This document shows, one piece after another, positions 56,074 through 64,000 of a DNA stretch of 64,000 nt. The position numbers and the translations under genes are program-made. The notes under the pieces were generated by a model. The model was not told the origin of the DNA. It ran no database searches and saw only the letters and a list, made by a program, of their open reading frames with translations. Origin of the DNA: Pectobacterium punjabense (GTDB taxonomy: Bacteria > Pseudomonadota > Gammaproteobacteria > Enterobacterales > Enterobacteriaceae); contig NZ_CP038498.1 in the NCBI RefSeq assembly GCF_012427845.1, positions 496,001 to 560,000 of the forward strand, in the 5' to 3' direction. Within the stretch, counting starts at the first letter, position 1. Each line of letters starts with the position of its first letter.

Positions 56074-57111
56074 TTACAACAACTGAGTGATGGAGCCGCC
56101 ATTTTCAGTGAATACCACACTCGCTCTTGCACCATTGACGAGTGACATTTGAGGGGGGATATGGCCAATGTCCACATCATACAGCACAGGAATAGTGAGA
56201 TCCCCGAGAGCAGAACGTAAAGCGTCTAAATAATGTTGTTGTGTGGGGTCACTTACGTCTGGTGCTGCACTTCTGCCTATCAGAACACCTTTCAAGTCAT
56301 TGAACCAACCCTGTAAGCGTAAGCTAAATAATGCTCGCGTTAGCTCACAAGGGTTCATTTCCACGTTTTCAAAATACAGAATGATTCCTTCGTCGTGATG
56401 CTGTGCCCTAAACAAAGATAGGTTACCGAATGGGGTACCCGCTAACCTTGATATGATATCCAGGCATCCACCAATTAGGCGTCCCTGAAAATAGGCAGAA
56501 GAAGTGGTTCCATCAAGGTGCTTCCACCTTGTCTTTTGCGTCAGATTAAAACCCGCATCGGTTGCGGTACCCCATTGATTTTCATCAATTTGAAACGCAG
56601 TTGATGCGTGTTGTTTAACTACCGTTCCCCGGTCGCTCTCCAAAATATTCCATATGGCTTGCGTGGTGGGATCTAGCTCTTTGGCACCAAGATCCATGAG
56701 GTTAGGTCCATGTACCGTTGCCCAACCAGAAAGCGTAGTCAGTGGGAAATGAAATGTACTGAGATCTGAAAATCCAACAAACCATTTAGGTTCGGTTTTT
56801 GCTAACCGATTGAAATCTAGTAGCTCAAGTAATTCGATGGCCAAATCACCTCCCCATGGTGGCATAACGGCCTTTACCTCATGGTCGGTTAGGTAACACA
56901 TCAGCTCTTTTGCTCGTGACGTTTTGCTGGCACTTTTATTTTTATGCTGGGTGCGTAAGCATTCCCCCTCACGGACTCTAAATCCTTTTGCCCTTAGGTT
57001 TTTTATGGCGAGTTCCAGTCGAGCATGCAAATGTTGAGGGACACCAGATGATGGCGCAGTTATAGCAATCAGATCTCCTGGAACCAGTTTGGGGGGGAAG
57101 CGGATACTCAT
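56074..57111 (-). CDS. S66 LD-carboxypeptidase, MccF-like
   Basis: 345-residue serine peptidase of the S66 family (cytoplasmic LD-carboxypeptidase LdcA and microcin C self-immunity MccF). Catalytic triad positions: Ser in VGFSDLST, Glu in ENVEMNPCELTRAL, His in DIGHIPPQM. The start MSIRFPPKLVPGDLIAITAPSSG is typical. The length fits MccF-type members rather than LdcA (about 304). It lies between direct repeats of the neighbouring HNH gene end, so it is probably a later insertion. Hydrolysis of a peptide-nucleotide antibiotic is a possibility, not shown. Confidence 0.85.
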   Translation of the reverse strand: MSIRFPPKLVPGDLIAITAPSSGVPQHLHARLELAIKNLRAKGFRVREGECLRTQHKNKSASKTSRAKELMCYLTDHEVKAVMPPWGGDLAIELLELLDFNRLAKTEPKWFVGFSDLSTFHFPLTTLSGWATVHGPNLMDLGAKELDPTTQAIWNILESDRGTVVKQHASTAFQIDENQWGTATDAGFNLTQKTRWKHLDGTTSSAYFQGRLIGGCLDIISRLAGTPFGNLSLFRAQHHDEGIILYFENVEMNPCELTRALFSLRLQGWFNDLKGVLIGRSAAPDVSDPTQQHYLDALRSALGDLTIPVLYDVDIGHIPPQMSLVNGARASVVFTENGGSITQLL

Positions 57112-57193
57112 GTAGTTAAATCCTTATCTTCAAGGCAATCCATAGTCCATAAATTAAACTTAACTACCAGATTTATTTGGTAATATGACGTGA

Positions 57194-57985
57194 TTACCCC
57201 TGCCCCAAAAAGATATGCTCACGGTGGTACGCCATTTGTGACAGGTCGGGCGGGTAGGCGTCTGGCAGGTGAATTTGCTTACCTTCGTACTGGGCAAAGT
57301 TGACGTCACTGACGGCGCTTTTCAGCTTTTTGATGCGTGGAGAAAGCAGCATTTCCAGCGAATCATTGAAGCTGATGAGTCCCATATCAAAGGCTTTGTC
57401 GTGCAGGTTGGACAGACAGAGACCGTTGCTGGGATCGAGGCGATATTCTGCCGCTGTTTTCCACGGTTGAATATGGCTGGCGACCAGTAGCGCGGGCTCT
57501 TCCAATCCAGTCACGCAGCAGCGTTCGCCGTAGTTGCTGAGTACGCGTTTGCGGAATAGCTGCTGACCAATGCGCGTTTTTACCTGTGTAAGGCGTTCTC
57601 CGCCGTGATAATCAGGGATTTCGCTGTCGTTGGCTTGGAACGGTGCTGGTACTGCTGTCGCTTCCGCCGCTCCTGTTTCGAGCGATACCATCGCCTGCTG
57701 GCACTGCTGTTCAAATAACTCAGGATTGTTGCCCATCTCCTTCCACAGCGCGCGGTCAGCGTTGGACGCGCCACGCAAACCGGTGCGTCCAGAATCGATA
57801 ATAAACGGATCGAGACTAGCCAGATTAACTAGCTTCATCGCCAGTGCGGAAGGCGTGCGGTTAATCAACCCAGCATAGTGAATGATATCGGGGTTACGCG
57901 AATGCAGCCTGCCAAACGGTAGCTGACTGTACAGGGTGAAGGCGATCAGTAGCTGATCTCGCGTCCAATGGTTGGTAGCAGCCAT
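57194..57985 (-). CDS. HNH endonuclease
   Basis: 263 residues. The HNH/treble-clef domain is at about 165-225: CCVTGLEEPALLVASHIQPW, then LDPSNGLCLSNLHDKAFD, containing the two His and the Asn. The N-terminal half (WTRDQLLIAFTLYSQLPFGRLHSRNPDI) is the associated DUF of chromosomal HNH nucleases of this group. Start at 57985. A partial second copy of its 3' end lies at 55941-56040. Confidence 0.88.
   Translation of the reverse strand: MAATNHWTRDQLLIAFTLYSQLPFGRLHSRNPDIIHYAGLINRTPSALAMKLVNLASLDPFIIDSGRTGLRGASNADRALWKEMGNNPELFEQQCQQAMVSLETGAAEATAVPAPFQANDSEIPDYHGGERLTQVKTRIGQQLFRKRVLSNYGERCCVTGLEEPALLVASHIQPWKTAAEYRLDPSNGLCLSNLHDKAFDMGLISFNDSLEMLLSPRIKKLKSAVSDVNFAQYEGKQIHLPDAYPPDLSQMAYHREHIFLGQG
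57196..57296 (-). repeat. HNH gene 3' end (copy 2 of the direct repeat)
   Basis: The native copy of the duplicated segment; the match with 55941-56040 starts at the end of the coding sequence and stops inside it, in an otherwise unrelated neighbourhood. Confidence 0.9.
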
Positions 57986-58138
57986 GCGTGTGTTGTCCGT
58001 TCGTTAGCGCGTCGGGTTAGTGATAGCGTTAACTATGCCAGGTCAGCCGGTAAAATGCATGCGCTTGCCTCCGGCTGGATAATTGCCGCGGGCTGCGCTA
58101 ACGTTCTGACAGCCTTCCTATTATGACGCCGAGAGACT

Positions 58139-59236
58139 ATGCCCCGTTCTTCTATTCCCTTGTTTCGTCCCCTATGCGCATTGGCTCTGCTGGTGCTGGC
58201 GGGCTGTTCTAGCAAGACCGCGACGCTGCCGGAATCGCGGCCTGAGGATGTTCGTGCTCAGGTACTCAAGCTGCTGCCGGACAACGTGAAAGATCGTCAG
58301 GGTTGGGCGACCGACATCGCCACGGCGTTCACCACGCAGGGACTCGATCCCAGCAATGAAAACCTGTGTTCGGTACTGGCCGTAACCGAACAAGAGTCGA
58401 CGTTTAATGCCGATCCGCAGGTGCCGAATTTGTCGAAAATAGCCTGGCAGGAGATTGACCGCCGTGCAGAGAAAGTTCATGTACCGGCGTTTCTCGTGCG
58501 TACCGCACTGCTCATCAAATCCCCTAACGGAAAAAGCTACAGCGAGCGGCTCGATAAAGTGCGTACAGAAAAAGAGCTCAGCGCGATCTTTGATGATTTC
58601 ATCGACATGGTACCGATGGGGCAGACGCTGTTTGGTCGGCTAAACCCGGTGCATACCGGTGGGCCAATGCAGGTGAGCATCGCCTTTGCTGAAGCTAACG
58701 TGAGAGGCTATCCGTATACCATGGACGGCACCCTTCGGCAGGAAGTGTTTAGTCGTCGCGGTGGGATGTATTTTGGCATCAAACACTTGCTGAACTATCC
58801 AGCAAATTATCCGCAGTCCATTTATCGGTTCGCTGATTTCAACGCAGGACGGTATGCCAGCCGGAACGCGGCGTTCCAGCGTGCCGTGAGTCGTCTGACA
58901 GGGATTAAGCTGGCGCTGGATGGCGATTTAATCAACTACCGTTCGGATAAAGCCAGCGCTACGGAGCTAGCGGTGCGTGCGTTGGGGAAACGTCTGGACA
59001 TGAGCGAGAGTGCAATTCGTCGTGCGCTGGAGAAGGGCAATAGCCTCGATTTTGAAGACACCAGCCTGTATGAACGCGTTTTTGCGCTAGTGGATAAGTC
59101 GGGCACGAAAGCGCCGCGCGCCATCCTGCCGGGGATTACGCTGGAAAGTCCGAAAATCACCCGCAAACTCACTACGGCATGGTTTGCCCAACGTGTTGAT
59201 GAGCGCCGTCAGCGGTGCCTGGTGAGAGCCAAATAG
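58139..59236 (+). CDS. yaiW: YaiW-family lipoprotein (DUF1615)
   Basis: 365-residue outer-membrane lipoprotein. The signal peptide ends in lipobox LVLAGC, acylated at Cys24. Collinear with E. coli YaiW: NLCSVLAVTEQESTFNADP, SPNGKSYSERLDKVRTEKEL, MVPMGQTLFGRLNPVHTGGPMQV (shown in part), and ESPKITRKLTTAWFAQRVDERR. YaiW in E. coli is surface-exposed and linked to uptake of some Pro-rich peptides with SbmA; no sbmA gene is in view here. Confidence 0.93.
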   Translation: MPRSSIPLFRPLCALALLVLAGCSSKTATLPESRPEDVRAQVLKLLPDNVKDRQGWATDIATAFTTQGLDPSNENLCSVLAVTEQESTFNADPQVPNLSKIAWQEIDRRAEKVHVPAFLVRTALLIKSPNGKSYSERLDKVRTEKELSAIFDDFIDMVPMGQTLFGRLNPVHTGGPMQVSIAFAEANVRGYPYTMDGTLRQEVFSRRGGMYFGIKHLLNYPANYPQSIYRFADFNAGRYASRNAAFQRAVSRLTGIKLALDGDLINYRSDKASATELAVRALGKRLDMSESAIRRALEKGNSLDFEDTSLYERVFALVDKSGTKAPRAILPGITLESPKITRKLTTAWFAQRVDERRQRCLVRAK

Positions 59237-59238
59237 GC

Positions 59239-59259
59239 AACGCCCTCAGTGAGGGCGTT
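59239..59259 (+). terminator. Hairpin after yaiW
   Basis: AACGCCCTC (59239-59247), loop AGT, GAGGGCGTT (59251-59259), 3 bp after the yaiW stop and before the convergent chemoreceptor gene. No T-run on the plus side; could act in both directions. Confidence 0.65.
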
Positions 59260-59333
59260 AGTATCACAATGTGGAAAGGGCAGGCCGACCATTAGGCGAT
59301 GTGGTCTGCTCTTCTCGAACGGTATCGTCCCCG

Positions 59334-61283
59334 CTACCTTGATAACAGCGTGTGCGGTAAAGGCTGCTGTGGTGCGCTATCGTCAACCTTGAAGCGGCTG
59401 ACCAGCGATTCCATTTCAATTGCCTGTTCATCCAGTAATTGGCTGGCAACGGAAGCCTGAGAAACCAGCGTCGCATTTTGCTGCGTGACCATCTCCAATT
59501 GGCTGAGTGCTTCGTTAATTTGCGCGATGCCCAGCGACTGCTCATCGGCAGCAACCGCAATCTCATTCACCAGATCGCGTACTTTACGCGTGCCGGTGAC
59601 GATGTCGTTGATCCCCCGGTTCGATTGGTTGACCAGCTTCGTCCCTTCACTGACGCTGGCAATGCTATCGGCGATGAGCGCACGGATTTTGCCCGCTTCG
59701 TCTGCACTACGCTGCGAGAGTTGACGAACCTCCGCAGCAACAACGGAGAACCCTCTGCCATGCTGTCCCGCCCGTGCAGCTTCAACTGCGGCGTTCAGTG
59801 CCAGCAGGTTAGTTTGAAAGGCAATAGCATCAATGGCGGCAACGACTGCGTTTACGCGCTGGCTGGAATCCTGAATTCTTTCCATCGCACTGCTGGCCGA
59901 TTCGGTAATGGTTCCGACGCGGTGAGCCTGATCGTCTACCTCTGTCGTCAACTGACGTGCCTGCCCGGCAAAGTCTGCGGTTTGTTTTACCGTGACGGTG
60001 ATTTCTTCCATGCTGCTAGCGGTTTGCACCAGTGAAGCGGATTGCTCTTCGGTACGCTGTGCCAGATCCTGATTGCCGTTGGCGATCTCGCTACTTGCAC
60101 GCCCGATGGTCTGTGAACTGCGCTTAATATTTACCACCATATCGGCGATGTTTTCCAATGAGGCGTTATACGCCTGATTCAACTGCGAAAGCTCATCGGT
60201 TCCCGGTACGCGTAGACGGCGCGTAAGATCCCCGCCCATTTCGCGAATGGTCGTCAGCGTTTGCTGAAGCTGTTCGTTGATGCTGCGCATAATCATTAAG
60301 GCCAGGCCGATCGCCATCAGCAGAGACACCAGAGCTCCTGCTAAATAGCTAATCCAAGACTGGCGTGCATCGGCAGCCAAGGTGTTAACCTGTGTAGCCA
60401 GATCGTGGGCGGCGAGCTGTTCAACCTTTTTCAACTCATCTATTTTTGCTGTTTGCTGGTTAAACCACTGGCTTGCATCAATCGCAAAATTACCGCCAGG
60501 GGAAGCGATGGCCTTATTGCGCATTTGCAGCGCGCTCTGGGCGGAAGGGTTATTAAGAGCCTGTTCGAAAGCCTTGCGCAGCTCGATATTGGCGAACATG
60601 TTATAGGCAGTGATATACGCCTCTCCCTTACCCACCATTTGGTTCAGACGCTCGAACATCCCGGTAGCAAAGCTATTGGCAGAGAAGGTGTTGGAGAGTA
60701 CGGCGCGCTCAAGCCCGGCTTGTTCTTTGACGTTCAGCAGGTTGTAGTAGGCCGCCAGCCGCTGTGCAATGCCGCCGTCACTGACCAGATGGGTCATATC
60801 TCCGACAATATTCAGCAGATAGGTGACGGAATCGGAATAGTAGCCGAGCGCCTGGGTAACAGAGATCGAGATATTATCGACATTACGGCGATGTTCGCCG
60901 ATTTGTTGTACTTTCTGCGCGATTTTACCAAGCTCTTCGCTAACGGCAGACCCCAGTTCGTCCTGACTTAGGTTAGCGGTGGTTTGCTCCAGCACCTGCT
61001 GTGCCCGATCGGTCGCTTGCCGCTGCGTAGTGAGCTCTGCACCAAAATTTTTCCCCTGACTGCCAAAATAGCCCGCACTCAAACCACGTTCGCGCTGGAG
61101 TTGGTGGGCGAACTCGCCTGCATCGCGCGCCAGCGTAATCAGTTTCGCCATGCGGACCATTTCATTTTCCGTGCTGCGTCGCTCCACCACGCCGGAAAAA
61201 CTGAACCACAACAGGGCAAGGATTGGCGGTAGGAGAGCCAAAATGAACTTACTACGGATCGATATGTGATGTAGGGATTTCAT
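59334..61283 (-). CDS. Methyl-accepting chemotaxis protein with NIT sensor domain
   Basis: 649-residue chemoreceptor. TM1 lies at about 13-33, a periplasmic NIT (nitrate/nitrite-type) domain at about 45-300 ([18 protein letters not shown]), TM2 near 312-333, then HAMP and the signalling domain. The hairpin tip is [20 protein letters not shown] (near 510). No C-terminal CheR-docking pentapeptide is seen (ends LPHTLLSR). Methylation helices contain QQ/EE pairs. Transcribed from a sigma28 promoter upstream. Confidence 0.92.
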   Translation of the reverse strand: MKSLHHISIRSKFILALLPPILALLWFSFSGVVERRSTENEMVRMAKLITLARDAGEFAHQLQRERGLSAGYFGSQGKNFGAELTTQRQATDRAQQVLEQTTANLSQDELGSAVSEELGKIAQKVQQIGEHRRNVDNISISVTQALGYYSDSVTYLLNIVGDMTHLVSDGGIAQRLAAYYNLLNVKEQAGLERAVLSNTFSANSFATGMFERLNQMVGKGEAYITAYNMFANIELRKAFEQALNNPSAQSALQMRNKAIASPGGNFAIDASQWFNQQTAKIDELKKVEQLAAHDLATQVNTLAADARQSWISYLAGALVSLLMAIGLALMIMRSINEQLQQTLTTIREMGGDLTRRLRVPGTDELSQLNQAYNASLENIADMVVNIKRSSQTIGRASSEIANGNQDLAQRTEEQSASLVQTASSMEEITVTVKQTADFAGQARQLTTEVDDQAHRVGTITESASSAMERIQDSSQRVNAVVAAIDAIAFQTNLLALNAAVEAARAGQHGRGFSVVAAEVRQLSQRSADEAGKIRALIADSIASVSEGTKLVNQSNRGINDIVTGTRKVRDLVNEIAVAADEQSLGIAQINEALSQLEMVTQQNATLVSQASVASQLLDEQAIEMESLVSRFKVDDSAPQQPLPHTLLSR

Positions 61284-61633
61284 AGATATGCTCCATTGCT
61301 TGCAATCCGTCCGTATCTGACATGTGCAGTGTGCAAAAGTAGACAGGGGTTTATTTTAGTTTCGGCGTAATGGGACAATGGTTTAGCATTGATTTCATCG
61401 TTCCCTTAAAAAAATCACGCCTATTTCGAATACCACCATATTGATGAAAATATATTTATTATTATTTAATGGGTTATGTGATTTTTTGCAATGAGATCTT
61501 TAACTTATCGTACATCTAAGGTGGTATGCGTTTTTTTGCCTTGATGCTGGTATTTTTGCTATCTGGATTACTGTGAGCCGTATCGTGATACGGCGGGTAA
61601 TAGCGCGCCCGCCGTGAAGATGTGACGAAAGGA
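61284..61633. other. Gap between the chemoreceptor and mgtA genes
   Basis: 350 bp. It contains the chemoreceptor promoter and, nearer mgtA, a stem CCGTATCGTGATACGG at about 61579-61594. GGCGGG/CCCGCC pairs at about 61593-61615 could terminate the mgtA transcript. Nothing else is seen. Confidence 0.5.
61359..61385 (-). promoter_or_regulatory. Sigma28 (FliA) promoter of the chemoreceptor gene
   Basis: On the minus strand TAAACCAT, 11 bp spacer, GCCGAAAC: the -35 TAAA and -10 GCCG are separated by 15 nt as in the flagellar consensus TAAAGTTT-N11-GCCGATAA. It is 76 bp upstream of the MCP start. Confidence 0.75.
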
Positions 61634-64000
61634 TTAGAACCATTGGCCGAAGCGGCGGATGTAGGCGCGCTTGACCAGTTGAGCGACGGTGCAGTAGCCA
61701 ATCAGCGTGGCGACCAACCAAGGGAAATATTCCCACGGCAGCGGCTGCAAGCCGACCAGCGGCCCCAGCGGAGAGAAGGGTAGGTAGACGCCCAGCGCCA
61801 TCACCAGTCCGGTCATCAACATCACTGGCAGCGCCGCCGTACTCTGAATGAACGGAATCTTCTGGGTGCGCAGCATGTGCACCACCAGCGTTTGTGACAG
61901 CAACCCCTCAATGAACCAGCCTGACTGGAACAGCGCCTGATGCTCGACGCTGTTGGCGGCAAACACGAACCACATCAGTGCGTAGGTTGTGATGTCAAAA
62001 ATCGATGACGTCGGTCCAATACACAGCATGAAACGCCCGATGTTTTTAGCATCCCATTTGCGGGGTTTGCGCAGGAACTCTTTATCCATTTTGTCCCACG
62101 GTAGCGACAACTGAGAGATGTCGTACATCAGGTTCTGAATTAGCAGATGAATCGCCAGCATCGGTAGGAAAGGAATAAAGGCGCTGGCGACCAGCACGGA
62201 AAACACGTTGCCGAAGTTGGAACTGGCGGTCATGTTCAGGTATTTGATGATATTACCGAACGTTTCTCGCCCTTTGATGACGCCTTCTTCCAGCACCATC
62301 AGGTTCTTTTCCAAGAGAATGATATCGGCTGATTCTTTGGCGATATCCGTGCCGGTATCGACGGAAATCCCGATATCGGCATCGCGCAGAGCGGGCGCAT
62401 CGTTGATGCCGTCGCCCAAAAAGCCAACCGTATGATTATTGCCTTGCAGCGCCTTCAGCACGCGGGATTTTTGTAGCGGGGTCAGCCGGGCAAAAATGGT
62501 GCGCTGTTCTACCAGTACGCCGAGCTGTTCATCGCTAAGCGCATCAATAGCATTCCCTTCCAGTACCTCACCCGGTTCCAGCCCGACATCGCGACAGATC
62601 TTGCTGGTAATAATCGCGTTGTCGCCCGTCAGGACTTTAACGGCCACACCGTTTTCATGCAGGGCGCGAATCGCGGCAGAGGCGCTTTCTTTCGGCGGAT
62701 CGAGGAACGTCAGCAGGCCGCAGAGGGTGAGATCGCGTTCATCCTCGGCGCTGAGCGGCAGGGTGCTGCCCACTGGGCTCAGTTCGCGTGTGCCGATCAT
62801 CAGCACGCGGAACCCTTGCTGGTTGTAGCTTTCTGCCAGTTTTTTCAGCGTGTGGCGGCGCTCGTCGTCCAGTTCATGCCGCTGCCCGTTCTCACTGACA
62901 TGCGTAGCAACGGCCAGCATTTCTTCTACCGCACCTTTGCAAATCAGGCGCTGTTGGTTGTGCTCATCGGCCACGATGATGGACAGGCGGCGGCGGATAA
63001 AATCAAACGGCAGCTCATCGATTTTGCGGTAGCGGCCCAGTGCGGCAATGGCAGGATTATGGCGACCAAATTGCATGATGGCCTGATCCATCAGGTTTTT
63101 CATACCGCTCTGATGCGCGCTGTTAAGCCAGGCGAGTTGCAGCACGCTCTCATCGACCTGGCCCTGCGTATTGAGGTGATGCTCAAGGATGATACGATCC
63201 TGCGTTAGCGTGCCGGTTTTATCGGTGCACAACACATCCATCGCACCAAAGTTCTGAATCGCGTTCAGCCGTTTGACCACCACTTTGCGTCGCGCCATGG
63301 CGATCGCGCCTTTTGCCAGATTGGAAGAAACAATCATCGGCAGCATTTCCGGCGTCAGGCCGACCGCGACCGCCAGTGCAAACAGGCTGGCCTCCATCCA
63401 GTCACCTTTGGTGAAGCCGTTAATCAGTAGTACGACAGGCACCATCACGATCATAAAGCGGATCAGCAGCCAGCTTACGCTATTGACGCCGCGATCGAAG
63501 GCGGTTTGGGAACGCGTGCCGACGATGGATTTTGCCAGCGAACCGAAATAGGTATGGCTGCCGGTTGCCACCACGATTGCCGTCGCCGTGCCGCTGGAGA
63601 TGTTGGTTCCCATTAGGCAAATGTTGGATAACGCCAGCAGGTCGCTTTCTCCGCCGCCAGTGGGCTGACAGCCTTTGGCACTGATATCGCTGAAGACATC
63701 GTATTTTTCGATCGGCAGCGATTCACCGGTCAGCACTGCCTGGCTGACGAACAGATCGCGTGATTCCACCAGCCGGATATCCGCAGGCACCATGTCGCCG
63801 GCTGAGAGGGTCAGGATATCGCCGGGAACCAGTTGTTGAAGAGGAATTTCCTGCATGACAGCAGTGGCGCTGGCGTGAGGGCGTCGTAGGACGGTGGCCG
63901 TTGTGCGCACCATGGATTTCAGCGCCTCTGCGGCTTTATTGGTACGAAACTCTTGCCAGAAGCGCAGCAGACCGCTCAGGCTAACCATCACCAGAATGAT
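61634..64000 (-). CDS. mgtA: Mg2+-transporting P-type ATPase MgtA/MgtB (5' end outside the window)
   Basis: P3B-type ATPase importing Mg2+ at the inner membrane. About 789 C-terminal residues are present; full length is about 900, so about 110 N-terminal residues are beyond base 64000. Visible: TGESLP actuator, DKTGTLT phosphorylation site, KGAVEEML, TGDN, GDGINDAPALRDADIG hinge, and C-terminal TM helices. The M5-M6 region has SNFGNVFSVLVASAF. Regulatory leader not visible. MgtA and MgtB cannot be separated on this part alone. Confidence 0.93.
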   Translation of the reverse strand: MILVMVSLSGLLRFWQEFRTNKAAEALKSMVRTTATVLRRPHASATAVMQEIPLQQLVPGDILTLSAGDMVPADIRLVESRDLFVSQAVLTGESLPIEKYDVFSDISAKGCQPTGGGESDLLALSNICLMGTNISSGTATAIVVATGSHTYFGSLAKSIVGTRSQTAFDRGVNSVSWLLIRFMIVMVPVVLLINGFTKGDWMEASLFALAVAVGLTPEMLPMIVSSNLAKGAIAMARRKVVVKRLNAIQNFGAMDVLCTDKTGTLTQDRIILEHHLNTQGQVDESVLQLAWLNSAHQSGMKNLMDQAIMQFGRHNPAIAALGRYRKIDELPFDFIRRRLSIIVADEHNQQRLICKGAVEEMLAVATHVSENGQRHELDDERRHTLKKLAESYNQQGFRVLMIGTRELSPVGSTLPLSAEDERDLTLCGLLTFLDPPKESASAAIRALHENGVAVKVLTGDNAIITSKICRDVGLEPGEVLEGNAIDALSDEQLGVLVEQRTIFARLTPLQKSRVLKALQGNNHTVGFLGDGINDAPALRDADIGISVDTGTDIAKESADIILLEKNLMVLEEGVIKGRETFGNIIKYLNMTASSNFGNVFSVLVASAFIPFLPMLAIHLLIQNLMYDISQLSLPWDKMDKEFLRKPRKWDAKNIGRFMLCIGPTSSIFDITTYALMWFVFAANSVEHQALFQSGWFIEGLLSQTLVVHMLRTQKIPFIQSTAALPVMLMTGLVMALGVYLPFSPLGPLVGLQPLPWEYFPWLVATLIGYCTVAQLVKRAYIRRFGQWF

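Overview
The window is a stretch of Enterobacterales chromosome, most like Pectobacterium or a close soft-rot relative. The evidence is the conserved order pepA / lptF-lptG / tRNA-Leu(CAA), a full 127-bp ERIC repeat, and roxA, aspA, rtcR-rtcB, yaiW and mgtA-type genes that read as close relatives of the E. coli proteins. All identifications come from reading the sequence and remembered family features; no database search was run.

Layout. (1) 1-4021 is core: the start of pepA (minus), lptFG (plus) and the leuX-type tRNA. (2) 4022 to about 37200 is a composite genomic island beginning at the tRNA 3' end. It holds a P4-type integrase, then debris (hsdR tail, second integrase fragment fused to an IS630-like fragment, possible IS66-like tail). 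Next comes metabolic and regulatory cargo: a GlxA-type regulator with OsmC and a zinc alcohol dehydrogenase; a LysR regulator with a CyuP-like permease and a cystathionine beta-lyase; an AraC regulator with an alpha/beta hydrolase. After that is a CP4-57-like module: Gp2/YfjJ-type protein, zinc-ribbon protein, AlpA, an AT-rich gene of unknown function, YfjP, YfjQ, YfjR, three envelope proteins, RadC, CbeA/CbtA, and a DUF4942-like gene cut by an IS3-family element. The island ends with a LuxR-type regulator and a five-gene operon of three dynamin-like GTPases and two paralogous helical proteins, headed by a WYL regulator. No second copy of the tRNA 3' end was found, so the right edge is not defined by sequence.

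(3) 37209-47256: a GNAT enzyme, roxA, a secreted hydrolase, a tripartite exporter operon without an ATPase gene, aspA and the ERIC. (4) 47257-57985: a LysR regulator, a palindrome-rich intergenic stretch, a phage P4-like remnant, a ParE/RelE-type toxin-antitoxin pair, the RNA-repair locus rtcR / sigma54 promoter / rtcB / nucleotidyltransferase, a HEAT-like protein, and an S66 (MccF-like) peptidase gene lying between an HNH endonuclease gene and a duplicated copy of that gene's 3' end. (5) 58139-64000: yaiW, a NIT-domain chemoreceptor with a clear flagellar sigma28 promoter, and an incomplete mgtA-type Mg2+ ATPase.

The best candidate for a poorly described system is the dynamin-like operon at 28516-36945. 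Its four coding overlaps, three distinct GTPases, two related helical partners (one with leucine-rich repeats), an upstream WYL regulator and a 34-residue membrane peptide make it look like one regulated membrane-acting or defence machine.
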